Notes under the pieces: generated by a model
Seen by the model: only the letters and a program-made list of their open reading frames with translations
Database searches by the model: none
What the model was told of the DNA's origin: nothing
From: Prevotella denticola
Lineage (GTDB): Bacteria > Bacteroidota > Bacteroidia > Bacteroidales > Bacteroidaceae
Assembly (NCBI RefSeq): GCF_900454835.1
Contig: NZ_UGTM01000002.1
Location: 124,001-188,000 of the forward strand
Direction: 5' to 3'
Length of the DNA stretch: 64,000 nt
Shown here: in pieces, positions 9,113 to 16,926 of the stretch
How the letters are laid out: every line of letters begins with the position of its first letter
Position numbering within the stretch: the first letter of the stretch is position 1
Program-made: the position numbers and the translations under genes

Positions 9113-9214
9113 GCTGCCTGTACCGGCCGCTTACACGCATTCAGGAAGACAGCATATTCTGTCCGTCTGAAAGAAGACAATCCATCAGGGTCTTTGCACC
9201 CGCCAAATAAGAAT

Positions 9215-9248
9215 GGCCCGGCCGGCATATACCGGCTGGGCCTTTTCC
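9215..9248 (+). terminator. rho-independent terminator
   Basis: Arms 9215-9225 and 9232-9242 (GGCCCGGCCGG / CCGGCTGGGCC), 6-nt loop, followed by TTTT. It ends the 8291 transcript. Confidence 0.85.
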
Positions 9249-9342
9249 TTTCATGTTCATCTTGTCACTTTCAACTTCTAATACGGGTTCTCCAAAATGC
9301 CGGCAGACTTCCGGCCAGGGCACACAGGAGATACCGGTTCTT

Positions 9343-9456
9343 TCAGTGTTTCTTCGCCTTGCGGGCCAGAGCCTCACGGCGCGCATTCTGAATCTCGAGG
9401 AAACGAGCATCAATGCTGCTGTCGAACACCTGGTTCATTGCAATCAGTCTTTCCAT
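9343..9456 (-). CDS. small basic protein, 37 residues
   Basis: Minus-strand frame from ATG (9454-9456) to TGA (9343-9345). The predicted product starts MERLIAMNQVF and ends in a basic helix (ARREALARKAKKH). A -7 box, TATCTTTG on the minus strand (9491-9498), lies about 35 bp upstream, with a GTTT at -33 distance. The amphipathic composition and promoter favour a real small gene; function unknown. It converges with the terminator of the 8291 gene. Confidence 0.6.
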   Translation of the reverse strand: MERLIAMNQVFDSSIDARFLEIQNARREALARKAKKH

Positions 9457-9490
9457 AATGATGTTGTTGTCTTAAATTCGAAACCGGCTG

Positions 9491-9517
9491 CAAAGATACA
9501 TCCTTCGAGCTGGAAAC
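9491..9517 (-). promoter_or_regulatory. promoter for the 37-residue small gene
   Basis: On the minus strand, TATCTTTG (9491-9498) matches TAnnTTTG; GTTT at 9514-9517 is a weak -33 at suitable spacing. Confidence 0.55.
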
Positions 9518-9628
9518 CTGTATATCAGTCCGGACTTTTTCCTGACAAGGAACACCTTTTTGATTATCATCAAAGTATTTGACCTACATCAAACAAACAA
9601 GCGTTTTACAGCAGAAACAGAGGGCAGG

Positions 9629-9660
9629 CTTGCCCATACCGGCAGATTTCCGTAACTTTG
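9629..9660 (+). promoter_or_regulatory. promoter for the 28-residue membrane peptide gene
   Basis: CTTG (9629-9632), 20 bp, TAACTTTG (9653-9660). Leader of about 70 nt to the ATG at 9735. Confidence 0.65.
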
Positions 9661-9734
9661 CAGCGAGATTTAACAGTTCAAGTAATAACCGCAGAACCAA
9701 AGGGGTTCCGCATAGAAGAAGAAAGGATAACATT

Positions 9735-9821
9735 ATGTTGACATTCGGTATTGTCACTATTGTCGCGGCCGTACTCGCCGAAGCACTGATTGTTTCAAAG
9801 AAAATCAACCTCGGTGAATAA
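9735..9821 (+). CDS. single-pass membrane micropeptide, 28 residues
   Basis: ATG at 9735 to TAA at 9819-9821. The product is nearly all one hydrophobic helix (begins MLTFGIVTIVAAVLAEAL) with a short charged tail (SKKINLGE). It has its own consensus promoter upstream and a strong terminator downstream (9901-9930), so this is a complete transcription unit rather than a chance frame. Function unknown; the size and layout resemble membrane micropeptides that modulate larger complexes. Confidence 0.65.
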   Translation: MLTFGIVTIVAAVLAEALIVSKKINLGE

Positions 9822-9900
9822 CGCAACCAGACAGTAGACCAGAGAAAATCAATCGTATGCTACCGGCAATGCCCGGCAGCTGACAGATAAGCTACAACAG

Positions 9901-9930
9901 GCCGGTACATCAATGAATGTACCGGCTTTT
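9901..9930 (+). terminator. rho-independent terminator
   Basis: Perfect 10-bp arms GCCGGTACAT / ATGTACCGGC (9901-9910, 9917-9926), 6-nt loop, then TTTT. Confidence 0.85.
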
Positions 9931-10018
9931 CCATTATGGTATCCCCCACCTTCCTTCCATGAAGGAGGGAAAAACCGGGCGAAGGAGCACTGCAACAGGC
10001 GGCCGGACCACACCGTTG

Positions 10019-10633
10019 CTACAGGAGGTTGAGTCCCGCAAGGGCCTTCTTTGCGACAGCTTCGAAGTCAGGCCCTAATTCGCAGAAACCGAGAACACAG
10101 TTATAGGCGGCATGCCGCAGCGAAAGGTCTTCACCTTCCAGCGTCGTGCGTGCCTGGTCGAGGAACTCGTTGATGCCCCGTTCGTTCGGTTCCATCCTGC
10201 GTGCGAACAGACGTGCAAGCAGCTGATAGCCGCAAAGCTGATACATGGTACGGTCGGATGCAATCCACTGATAGGCCAGTGCCGGAGCAAAGTCAAGATG
10301 CTGCAGAAGATTGAAAGCCAGAAGTTCGGCCATCTCCTGCGTGCGGAGCCGTTCCATCCATACGTCTACCAGGTCGGCATCCATCTTCTCTGCCGGCATG
10401 ACAAGCGTTGCAAGTATCTGGCATTCGCGTATGTCTTCTTTCCAGAGTTCTACGGCAAGCCCGTAGTCCTTGCCATATTCAGCCGCCATCTTCTGCAGTT
10501 CCGGAAGGGGGACTCCCCAGTTGATCTTATAGGAGACACCTTTCTGGCGCATGGACTGCGAGGCGACACCGTTCATCAGCAGGCGGAAAGACTGCTTGAT
10601 GGTCTTCAGTTTCTCGTGTATCTGTTCGTTCAT
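10019..10633 (-). CDS. DNA alkylation repair-like (HEAT-like) protein
   Basis: 204 residues, all-helical, matching the AlkC/AlkD-like DNA alkylation repair family, whose members recognise alkylated bases through HEAT-like repeats. YKINWGVPLPELQKMAAEYG near the N-terminus and the Trp/Asp pattern (LWKEDIRECQILATLV) are family-like. It is shorter than many AlkD proteins. Catalytic activity cannot be confirmed from motifs alone. Single-gene transcript with a promoter about 65 bp upstream. Confidence 0.75.
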   Translation of the reverse strand: MNEQIHEKLKTIKQSFRLLMNGVASQSMRQKGVSYKINWGVPLPELQKMAAEYGKDYGLAVELWKEDIRECQILATLVMPAEKMDADLVDVWMERLRTQEMAELLAFNLLQHLDFAPALAYQWIASDRTMYQLCGYQLLARLFARRMEPNERGINEFLDQARTTLEGEDLSLRHAAYNCVLGFCELGPDFEAVAKKALAGLNLL

Positions 10634-10696
10634 TTCTTGTTGATTCTTCGTTTATAATACCCCAACGTTACTTATCTAATACCGGGAAAGTTACTG

Positions 10697-10727
10697 CAAA
10701 AGTACATCAAAAAAACGAGTCGGGAAA
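10697..10727 (-). promoter_or_regulatory. promoter for the alkylation repair-like gene
   Basis: Minus strand TACTTTTG (10697-10704) with TTTC at 10724-10727, spacing 19 bp. Confidence 0.6.
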
Positions 10728-10764
10728 ACTTCTGGCCTGCAATATTGACATCTGTCTGCCATAC

Positions 10765-10945
10765 CGGCAGACTCTTTATCGGGGGATCATGATGTTTGTT
10801 CAGAAAGCTTACTTTCAAGAAACAAACTACTTCTATCCGATTCTTATAATGCTTAACGTGATCCGAACTAAGCCTTGACACCATGGGTGTACACCCTCAA
10901 CACCATTCGTGTTTACCCTCGACACACTGACAGGAAAGAATCAGT
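10765..10945. repeat. 180-bp dispersed repeat with tandem hairpins, copy 1
   Basis: Aligns along its length with 40885-41064 (both begin CGGCAGACTCTTTATCGGG). The right part holds consecutive 22-23-bp units, each a small hairpin: ACACC-ATG-GGTGT, then AACAC-CATTC-GTGTT, separated by ACCCTC. The other copy keeps the second hairpin with changed bases (AACACC-AAT-GGTGTT), which suggests the pairing is maintained. Confidence 0.85.
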
Positions 10946-11028
10946 GTGCAGTGTAAATGATAATCCCCATGCAGTGTACTGGCTCGTAAATGACGGAACT
11001 CGCCAGGTAAGGAATTGAAACCAAAAAG

Positions 11029-11054
11029 CACGACAGGGAAACCTGCCGTGCTCT
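11029..11054 (-). terminator. rho-independent terminator of a short minus-strand transcript
   Basis: On the minus strand GCACGGCAGG, loop TTTCC, CTGTCGTGC, then TTTTT. It closes the transcript from the promoter at 11296-11326. Confidence 0.8.
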
Positions 11055-11290
11055 CGAACTATCTTTCTCGTATGAAAAGTCTGTCGTATGCTTGATTTTT
11101 GGTTCGCGCCTCACGGCGTTCCCCAATCATCTTGCATCATTGTTATCCCTCAATCAATCTTCTATATTACCTTTGACTAAACCTATGTTCTGTCATCTGA
11201 ACAATCTCTTTTGTTCTACCTTAAACTAAATAAACTAAAAACCTAAATCTATTACTACTAACCTAAACAATCTATTTATTTGTCTTTCGA
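11055..11290 (-). ncRNA. short transcript, non-coding or small-ORF gene
   Basis: A consensus promoter and a terminator bracket about 240-260 nt. The region is AT-rich and low in structure at its 5' end and contains only very short frames on the minus strand: a 9-codon frame starting ATGATGCAAGATGATTGG and a 23-codon frame starting MIGERREARTKNQ, overlapping in another frame. Either a small RNA or a micropeptide gene. No known RNA family is recognised. Confidence 0.5.
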
Positions 11291-11295
11291 CGATG

Positions 11296-11326
11296 CAAAG
11301 GTACAATTGTTTGCGCACACACCAAA
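11296..11326 (-). promoter_or_regulatory. consensus promoter of the short minus-strand transcript
   Basis: Minus strand TTTG (11323-11326), 19 bp, TACCTTTG (11296-11303): a perfect consensus match with no large frame downstream. Confidence 0.75.
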
Positions 11327-11483
11327 ATTTTCCAGCACAAATTACAATCATTTTAATATTTATTGACCTGCATCAAGATTTATTGACCGAAACAACGTAT
11401 AAAAGCGGGCGAACGTAACAGTTATTCACCCTTATACGCTCAGTACAGCGCCCCCTCCGCATAGGACAAAGGGGGACTGGTCC

Positions 11484-11774
11484 TCAATAGAACCTCACCC
11501 CCGTAATGACCATCGACCCGACTGCTGCATTCAGTTTTTTCACCAGTTCCGACTGCATCATACTGAGGTCGGCACGCAAGGCCGGGCTCTGCAGCTTCAC
11601 GAACAGGGTCTGGTTACGGATGAACTTTTCCTGCGTATAGCGTGCCACCACCTTCCCAGCCACACTGTCCCACGCATCCAAGAGCCGCTTCTGCAGCAGC
11701 GGGGCCTCCAGTCCGCCCTGGCGGAGGAACTGGTTGAGTACATCGTCCAACGGCTGTACCTTTCGTCTGAACAT
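11484..11774 (-). CDS. DUF721 (DciA-like) protein
   Basis: 96 residues, the usual size of Bacteroidetes DUF721 proteins. Core features are WDSVAGKVVARYTQ and the beta strand TLFVKLQSPALRADL. DUF721/DciA proteins load or assist the replicative helicase in many bacteria. The start is 5 bp from the recF stop, so it is the downstream member of a recF operon, which fits a DNA replication or repair role. Confidence 0.85.
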   Translation of the reverse strand: MFRRKVQPLDDVLNQFLRQGGLEAPLLQKRLLDAWDSVAGKVVARYTQEKFIRNQTLFVKLQSPALRADLSMMQSELVKKLNAAVGSMVITGVRFY

Positions 11775-11779
11775 AGGCT

Positions 11780-12886
11780 TTACCCCTCCCTCTCGTTGAT
11801 TTCTCCGCCTTCGACGGAGAACAGTTTATAACTGAATCCGCTGCCTTGCAGGATCTTGTCCAGATGTTCCCGGTTGGTATCGGTAATGAAAATCTGCCCG
11901 AAGTCATCGCCAGAGACGAGGCGTACAATCTGCTCCACACGGCTGCTGTCGAGCTTGTCGAAGATGTCGTCGAGGAGCAGCAGCGGCGTACGCCCACCTG
12001 CCGTACGGCGCAGAAAGTCGAACTGCGCAAGTTTCAAGGCCAGCACATACGTCTTGTTCTGCCCCTGGCTTCCCTCACGTTTCATGGGATACCCGCCGAG
12101 CTTCATCATCAGGTCATCCTTGTGCGTTCCGTGGAGAGAAAAGCCCATGATGCGGTCTTTGACACGGTCGCGCTGTATGATGTCCAGCAGGCTGCCGCGC
12201 TGGCAGTGCGAGACATACTCGAGTGACACCTGTTCCCGGTTGTTGCTGATGGTCTGATAGATGCGCCGGAAGACCGGTGTAAGCTCCTGCACGAAAGCAG
12301 CCCGCTTCCTGTAGACAGCCTCCCCATGCTCCGCCATCTGCATTTCGAGCAGTTCCATGAGCGTCGGGTCCGGTTCTTCCTCCTGCTTCAGCAGGCTGTT
12401 GCGCTGCTGAAGGGCCTTGTTGTAGCGGCCGAGGGATTCTATATAAGGTGTGTCATACTGTGAAATCACGACATCCATCAGCCGTCTCCTCTCCTCGCTC
12501 CCGCCCTCTATGAGCGTAGCATCAGCAGGCGAGACAAAGATCAGCGGCAGCCGCCCGATATGCTGGGACAGCCGCCGGTATTCCTTCTTGTTCCGCTTGA
12601 AATGCTTTTTCGCCCCACGCTTCATGCCGCAGTACACCTGTTCCTGCTCGCCGGTATCGGTGGTGTAGTCTCCCTCCAGCACGAAGAAGTCGGCATCGTG
12701 GCGCATCACCTCGGAATCTTTCGGATTGAAAGCACTCTTGCAGAAGGAGAGATAATAGACCGCATCCAGCAGATTGGTCTTCCCCTCACCGTTGTGTCCG
12801 ATGAAACAGTTGAGCTTGCCCGAAAGGTTCAGCGTAGCCGTCTGTATGTTCTTGTAGTTTATGATGGATAGTCTGTCTAACTGCAT
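11780..12886 (-). CDS. recF: DNA replication and repair protein RecF
   Basis: 368 residues from the ATG at 12886 (MQLDRLSIINYKNI). The open frame continues 168 bp upstream, but that extension has no RecF character. Walker A is GHNGEGKT (about 30-37), the ABC signature lies in the C-terminal third near GSQGQNKTY, and Walker B is LLLLDDIFDKLD. RecF is an SMC-like ATPase that helps load RecA at single-stranded gaps. Operon with DUF721. A -7 element on the minus strand (TATCTTTG, 13041-13048) predicts a leader of about 150 nt. Confidence 0.94.
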   Translation of the reverse strand: MQLDRLSIINYKNIQTATLNLSGKLNCFIGHNGEGKTNLLDAVYYLSFCKSAFNPKDSEVMRHDADFFVLEGDYTTDTGEQEQVYCGMKRGAKKHFKRNKKEYRRLSQHIGRLPLIFVSPADATLIEGGSEERRRLMDVVISQYDTPYIESLGRYNKALQQRNSLLKQEEEPDPTLMELLEMQMAEHGEAVYRKRAAFVQELTPVFRRIYQTISNNREQVSLEYVSHCQRGSLLDIIQRDRVKDRIMGFSLHGTHKDDLMMKLGGYPMKREGSQGQNKTYVLALKLAQFDFLRRTAGGRTPLLLLDDIFDKLDSSRVEQIVRLVSGDDFGQIFITDTNREHLDKILQGSGFSYKLFSVEGGEINEREG

Positions 12887-13040
12887 TGTATTTGATTCTG
12901 AAAAGCATGGAGACATCAGGACGGTTGCTGTCCCGGCAGGCTTCCGGGGCAGGATGCCGTCCGCAGTCACGCCGTACAGACACCGTAAACCGCCTATCTC
13001 CCGACACCTCGACGTCCTGATGCCCTTTTTCCGTTTCCTG

Positions 13041-13048
13041 CAAAGATA
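13041..13048 (-). promoter_or_regulatory. -7 element upstream of recF
   Basis: Minus strand TATCTTTG matches TAnnTTTG; the -33 element is weak. Divergent from the TPR-gene promoter about 50 bp away. Confidence 0.5.
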
Positions 13049-13088
13049 GCTCATTTCCGCTCAATAAAAGAAAAAAGTCATTGATAAA

Positions 13089-13120
13089 TTTCAATATATG
13101 CGACTTTTTCACTAATTTTG
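13089..13120 (+). promoter_or_regulatory. promoter of the TPR-ribH operon
   Basis: TTTC (13089-13092), 20 bp, TAATTTTG (13113-13120). Confidence 0.65.
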
Positions 13121-13178
13121 TCCCGCTATAATGCACGCCTTACAGCTCAGAATATAATAAAAACATCATAACATTAAA

Positions 13179-13853
13179 ATGGCAAACAAAAAAGAACAGG
13201 GTACATACGAAGATACCCTCAACAAATCGGAAGCCGTATTCTTGAAGTACAAGAAGCCTCTTCTCATCGCTGTTGCGGCGGTCATCGTTGTCGTAGCAGG
13301 TGTAATCCTCTACAAGAACTACATCTCTGCCCCCCGCGAGGCGGAGGCAAGCACGGAACTGGCAAAGAGCCAGATACTCTTCAACGGACAGCAGTACGAC
13401 CAGGCCCTCGCCGGTTTCCAGAAAGTACAGAGCGATTACAGCGGCACCGATGCAGGCAACCTCGCCAACCTCTATGTAGCTCTCTGCTATGCCCATCAGG
13501 CCAAGCCGGACTGGGCGAAAGCACTGGAGAATGCCGAGAAGTTCAGCACCTCTGACGACGAGATGATCAGTCCTGCCTCACAGATGGCACTCGGTGACAT
13601 CTATGCCAACAACAACCAGAACGACAAGGCCGTCGACTGTTTCAAGAAGGCTGCCAAGATGGCTGATGCCGAAGCCGCCGACAACGTCAACCTCAGTATT
13701 GCACCGCTGGCATTGCGCAAGGCAGGCATCCTTCTGGAGAGTGAGGGCAAGAAGGCTGATGCACTCGAAATCTACAAGGAAATCAAGAAGACCTACGTCA
13801 ACTCTCCTGTTTACCAGGATATTGACAAGTATATCGAGCGGGCTTCCAACTAA
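13179..13853 (+). CDS. membrane-anchored tetratricopeptide repeat protein
   Basis: 224 residues. A short basic N-terminus is followed by one membrane helix (about 28-46, LLIAVAAVIVVVAGVILY). A periplasmic part with TPR-like helical pairs follows (GQQYDQALAGFQKV, NNNQNDKAVDCFKKA, GKKADALEIYKEI). Such proteins (YfgM-like in layout) serve as scaffolds or chaperone partners at the inner membrane. Its stop is 6 bp before ribH, so the two are co-transcribed, a common arrangement in Bacteroidales without an obvious functional link. Confidence 0.85.
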   Translation: MANKKEQGTYEDTLNKSEAVFLKYKKPLLIAVAAVIVVVAGVILYKNYISAPREAEASTELAKSQILFNGQQYDQALAGFQKVQSDYSGTDAGNLANLYVALCYAHQAKPDWAKALENAEKFSTSDDEMISPASQMALGDIYANNNQNDKAVDCFKKAAKMADAEAADNVNLSIAPLALRKAGILLESEGKKADALEIYKEIKKTYVNSPVYQDIDKYIERASN

Positions 13854-13859
13854 GCAGTC

Positions 13860-14336
13860 ATGGCAACAGAACTTCATCATTTGTCCGACTACGACACACA
13901 GAGTGTTCCCGATGCAAGCAATATGTGCTTCGGCATCGTCGTAGCCGAATGGAATCCGGAGATTACCGATGCCCTGCTCGACGGTGCCGTCAAGACACTT
14001 GAGAAGCACGGGACGCTTCCCGAGAACATCCACATCAAGACGGTCCCGGGCAGCTTCGAGCTTATTTACGGAGCCCAGCAGATGACTAAGAACGACGGAT
14101 TCGACGCCGTCATCATCCTCGGAAGTGTCATCCGGGGCGAAACCCCTCACTTCGACTACATCTGCGAGGGTGTCACATACGGCATTGCACACCTCAACGC
14201 CACACAGAACATCCCCGTCATCTATGGTCTTCTCACCACAAACGACTTGCAGCAGGCAAAGGACCGCAGTGGTGGAAGGCTCGGGAACAAGGGGGACGAG
14301 TGTGCCATAGATGCCATCAAGATGGCGAAATTCTAA
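13860..14336 (+). CDS. ribH: 6,7-dimethyl-8-ribityllumazine synthase
   Basis: 158 residues. Condenses 3,4-dihydroxybutanone phosphate with the ribitylamino-pyrimidine in riboflavin synthesis. The substrate-binding segments are visible: [21 protein letters not shown], and [15 protein letters not shown] with the catalytic His97. [14 protein letters not shown] matches the phosphate-binding end region. No FMN riboswitch is seen upstream; expression probably comes from the promoter of the TPR gene 6 bp upstream. Confidence 0.95.
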   Translation: MATELHHLSDYDTQSVPDASNMCFGIVVAEWNPEITDALLDGAVKTLEKHGTLPENIHIKTVPGSFELIYGAQQMTKNDGFDAVIILGSVIRGETPHFDYICEGVTYGIAHLNATQNIPVIYGLLTTNDLQQAKDRSGGRLGNKGDECAIDAIKMAKF

Positions 14337-14352
14337 ACGCAACGACATACAG

Positions 14353-14417
14353 GCCTGTTCTGAAAATCCCATGCCGGCCTGTTGTTGACATGAAGATTGC
14401 AGATTCCTGTGTATTGC
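14353..14417 (+). repeat. 65-bp dispersed repeat, copy B
   Basis: Begins GCCTGTTCTGAAAATCCCAT. Lies 16 bp after the ribH stop. Aligns with 3278-3343 (minus) and 14743-14807. Confidence 0.75.
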
Positions 14418-14485
14418 TTTTATGCAGAATCTGCTCGACTAAAAAGACAAAAAACATCAAAGGTAATTCAGAGCCTGCCTATACG

Positions 14486-14529
14486 GAAAGGCGGCAGAAT
14501 ACGGACAAATCCGGGTTCTGCTGCCTTTC
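14486..14529 (+). terminator. long hairpin, possible terminator of the TPR-ribH operon
   Basis: Imperfect 20-bp arms (14486-14505 and 14510-14529; GAAAGGCGGCAGAA pairs with TTCTGCTGCCTTTC) with a 4-nt loop. No clear T-run follows, so the terminator role is uncertain. Confidence 0.55.
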
Positions 14530-14742
14530 TGCTTCTCTATGCAAAAACGAAAGACATCCCTGACCTTCCGGGCGGCTTGCAAAGAAAACATACAAAGAAC
14601 CTACAATATGCGTAGAGGCCCGTCATGTAGGGTGTATTAACGTGAAGGCCTGACCGCTTCTAAATCCATAGCCCCCCCTTTCAACATTTATATCTGCGTC
14701 TGGGACGGATAGAGTGCTTATCTCTGTCCGCTCTATCTGAAA

Positions 14743-14807
14743 GTATGTTCTGAAAAATCACGTTGGTTTGTCGTCGGGATGAATATTGTCAACTCTTTAT
14801 CCCTTTT
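14743..14807 (+). repeat. 65-bp dispersed repeat, copy C
   Basis: Begins GTATGTTCTGAAAAATCACG, in the same orientation as copy B about 390 bp away. Lies about 100 bp before the predicted promoter of the toxin operon. Confidence 0.7.
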
Positions 14808-14902
14808 TTAGGACATACCTGAACAAATTCGCATGATTTTTTCATGCCTGCGGCTCTTCAAGAAGCTGTGATGTCCGTCAATAATGTTAAATTCCGCTTT
14901 TC

Positions 14903-14935
14903 TTTCTTTCATTTCTTAATTTTTTTATATTTTTG
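14903..14935 (+). promoter_or_regulatory. predicted promoter of the barrel/T9SS/RHS operon
   Basis: TATTTTTG at 14928-14935 matches TAnnTTTG; TTTC at 14903-14906 is a possible -33 element (21 bp spacing). Leader of about 20 nt. No other good promoter is seen between the four following genes, whose gaps are 16, 35 and 84 bp. Confidence 0.6.
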
Positions 14936-14961
14936 TCCATAGAAACAAATTAACAACTGAG

Positions 14962-15684
14962 ATGAATAGAACTTTCAAAGCAGGGATGCTTGCAGTGCTG
15001 CTTCTGGCAAGTACCCATCTATCTGCACAAGAGTCTCCTTTCAGACTGGGTGTCCGTCTGGGTGGCGGTATGTCCGTCAATAAGGGAATAAACAAGATTC
15101 TCGTTCCGGAGGATTATTATTCCAATTACAGCTTCAAGGACAAGTGGCAGCTTACTCCGACTGTCGGAGTGTTCGCACAGTATCATGTTACCGGTTCCAT
15201 CATTGGTGCTGAAGGCGGACTCAACTATTGGCAGAAGGCATCACAGCTTGTCTATAATGACAATAAGGGGTTAAACTACAAGGTTGCGCCTCGTTATAAT
15301 TACATTGGCGTATCTGCTTTGTTGAAGATCTATCCCTGGCGTAAAGGTTTTGACATTTCAATCGGCGGACGTGCCGGTGCCAACCTTAATGGAAAAGGCA
15401 TATCTTACGAGAGCAATCAGGAAGACGGCAGGTTCGCAGACTATCATTTTGCCACTGTCGCTGAGACGGAACGGCTGATGAAGGAGAAACTGACAGGACA
15501 GCCGGACATAGCCCTCGGCGGTGGCTTCGGATATGAAATAGACCATCACTGGGCTGTGGACCTGCGTTATTTTTATGGTTTGAACTCCACTATCAAGACA
15601 GAGACGAATGACTATAACTGGGCAGAGCACTCAACTCACAGCCAGAATATAGAACTCAGTGTAAGTTATCTTTTCAATCTGTAA
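14962..15684 (+). CDS. outer-membrane beta-barrel protein (PorT-like)
   Basis: 240 residues with a signal peptide ending in HLSAQ (about residue 23). Alternating aromatic/hydrophobic strands follow, with the typical opening FRLGVRLGGGMS and a terminal strand NIELSVSYLFNL ending in Leu. This fits an eight-strand-type OMP_b-brl barrel in the outer membrane. It is the first gene of the operon leading to the giant RHS lipoprotein, only 16 bp before the next gene. A role in assembly or display of that toxin is an inference from position. Confidence 0.82.
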   Translation: MNRTFKAGMLAVLLLASTHLSAQESPFRLGVRLGGGMSVNKGINKILVPEDYYSNYSFKDKWQLTPTVGVFAQYHVTGSIIGAEGGLNYWQKASQLVYNDNKGLNYKVAPRYNYIGVSALLKIYPWRKGFDISIGGRAGANLNGKGISYESNQEDGRFADYHFATVAETERLMKEKLTGQPDIALGGGFGYEIDHHWAVDLRYFYGLNSTIKTETNDYNWAEHSTHSQNIELSVSYLFNL

Positions 15685-15700
15685 ATCATTGTAATGCCCT

Positions 15701-16891
15701 ATGAATAGCAGATTAAACAAACGGAACTGCCGTCTTTTCAGTATTACATTCGTTGTGTTTGCAATCGTCTTCGCTGCAATGGGTTGCAAAAATGACAAAC
15801 CGGAACAGGTGCAGGATGTTCAGCAACCAGTTAAAAGCAGGCCCTCCACGTCCTTGCTTCCACCTGTTATCAAAGATGAGCAACCTCCTTTGCCTGAACA
15901 GAACGTCCCCAAGCATATATATAATAAGGTGAAGAGCCGGACACATTATACAGCAAAGAAAAATACGAAAAGAGGTCATAAACGTCACCCACTGCGAAAA
16001 ATAAAGTATACCAAAAAGACATCACGTATCAAGGGACAAGGCGTTTTCGCTTCGGTCTCTGTATCAGATGGGACAGATAATATAAACAATCCGCAAAATA
16101 AAAACACGGAATCAGCCCAACAGACTGTGAGTAAGGGAGAGGATTATATTGCCGGAGACAAAACGGAAAGCAATATTTCAACAAGCCCTTCCAACACAGA
16201 ACGTAATCTTTCGAACGTCCAAAGATATTCTTTCCCTCACAGGCACCTGTTCCGTGTAGGACTTCGCACGGGCATTGGTTACTCAAAGGTAACGGGATTA
16301 AGCAGTATTATTGAAAGCCATGACGTCCGCCCTACTTTCACAATGAGTGAATATGGTAGCATAAATCCTCGTATCGGCATCTTCGGCACATGGCAGTACC
16401 GCAGGCTGGGTGCCGAACTGGGCATTGATTACATCCGTATTCGCAGCAAGCTGACGGAGCGCAAGATACCGGATAATGTAACTGAGACTACACGATTTCA
16501 TTATAATTTCATTACTCCACAAATCTTGCTTCGTTTCTATGCTTTCCCAAAGTTCTATATGGGGGCCGGCATCAGTGCCGCCATTCCGTTCGGCAGCCGT
16601 AATATCGACTTCACCAATGACCGCATTGGAGAGGTGTACCGGCAGCAGGCTGAACGTACACAGGATCATCTGAGAGAATCAGTCAAGGCACGAGTAGCAT
16701 TCATTCCTACCATTAAGATTGGCTATGTTGATATAAAGAGCGGTCTTGAGGCGGGACTGGAATACGGTTTCGGATTCAATGACATGCTCCGCACCTGCGC
16801 CAATGACTACGGGTATCAGGAACGTGCGAACAATCTGCAGACCGTCAGCCTTACCATCGGGTACAGTCTTCCTCTCGGAAAAGCCCAATAA
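15701..16891 (+). CDS. lipoprotein with basic linker and C-terminal beta-barrel domain
   Basis: 396 residues. The signal ends in AAMGC (Cys29), implying lipid attachment. A Pro- and Lys/Arg-rich linker (about 45-120, for example KKNTKRGHKRHPLRKIKY) and a Ser/Thr/Asn-rich stretch lead to a C-terminal barrel region (about 185-396, FRVGLRTGIGYSKV to VSLTIGYSLPLG). The combination of lipid anchor, basic periplasmic segment and barrel is unusual; the basic part could bind peptidoglycan or an acidic partner. Second gene of the operon; no named family recognised beyond the barrel fold. Confidence 0.75.
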   Translation: MNSRLNKRNCRLFSITFVVFAIVFAAMGCKNDKPEQVQDVQQPVKSRPSTSLLPPVIKDEQPPLPEQNVPKHIYNKVKSRTHYTAKKNTKRGHKRHPLRKIKYTKKTSRIKGQGVFASVSVSDGTDNINNPQNKNTESAQQTVSKGEDYIAGDKTESNISTSPSNTERNLSNVQRYSFPHRHLFRVGLRTGIGYSKVTGLSSIIESHDVRPTFTMSEYGSINPRIGIFGTWQYRRLGAELGIDYIRIRSKLTERKIPDNVTETTRFHYNFITPQILLRFYAFPKFYMGAGISAAIPFGSRNIDFTNDRIGEVYRQQAERTQDHLRESVKARVAFIPTIKIGYVDIKSGLEAGLEYGFGFNDMLRTCANDYGYQERANNLQTVSLTIGYSLPLGKAQ

Positions 16892-16926
16892 ACAGCATCC
16901 TGCAATCCTATTAAAACAGTCTCTGT

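Larger units (their letters stand above)
14418..14902. other. intergenic stretch between ribH and the toxin operon
   Basis: Holds an extended hairpin (14486-14529) and repeat copy C (14743-14807). No gene is supported. Confidence 0.6.

Noticed and set aside
12887..13054. Longer N-terminus for recF
   Set aside because: The extension lacks RecF similarity and spans the predicted promoter; the ATG at 12886 gives the standard start.
14337..14961. Riboswitch near ribH
   Set aside because: The sequence before the TPR-ribH operon and after ribH has no FMN element features; the repeats here are non-coding dispersed elements.
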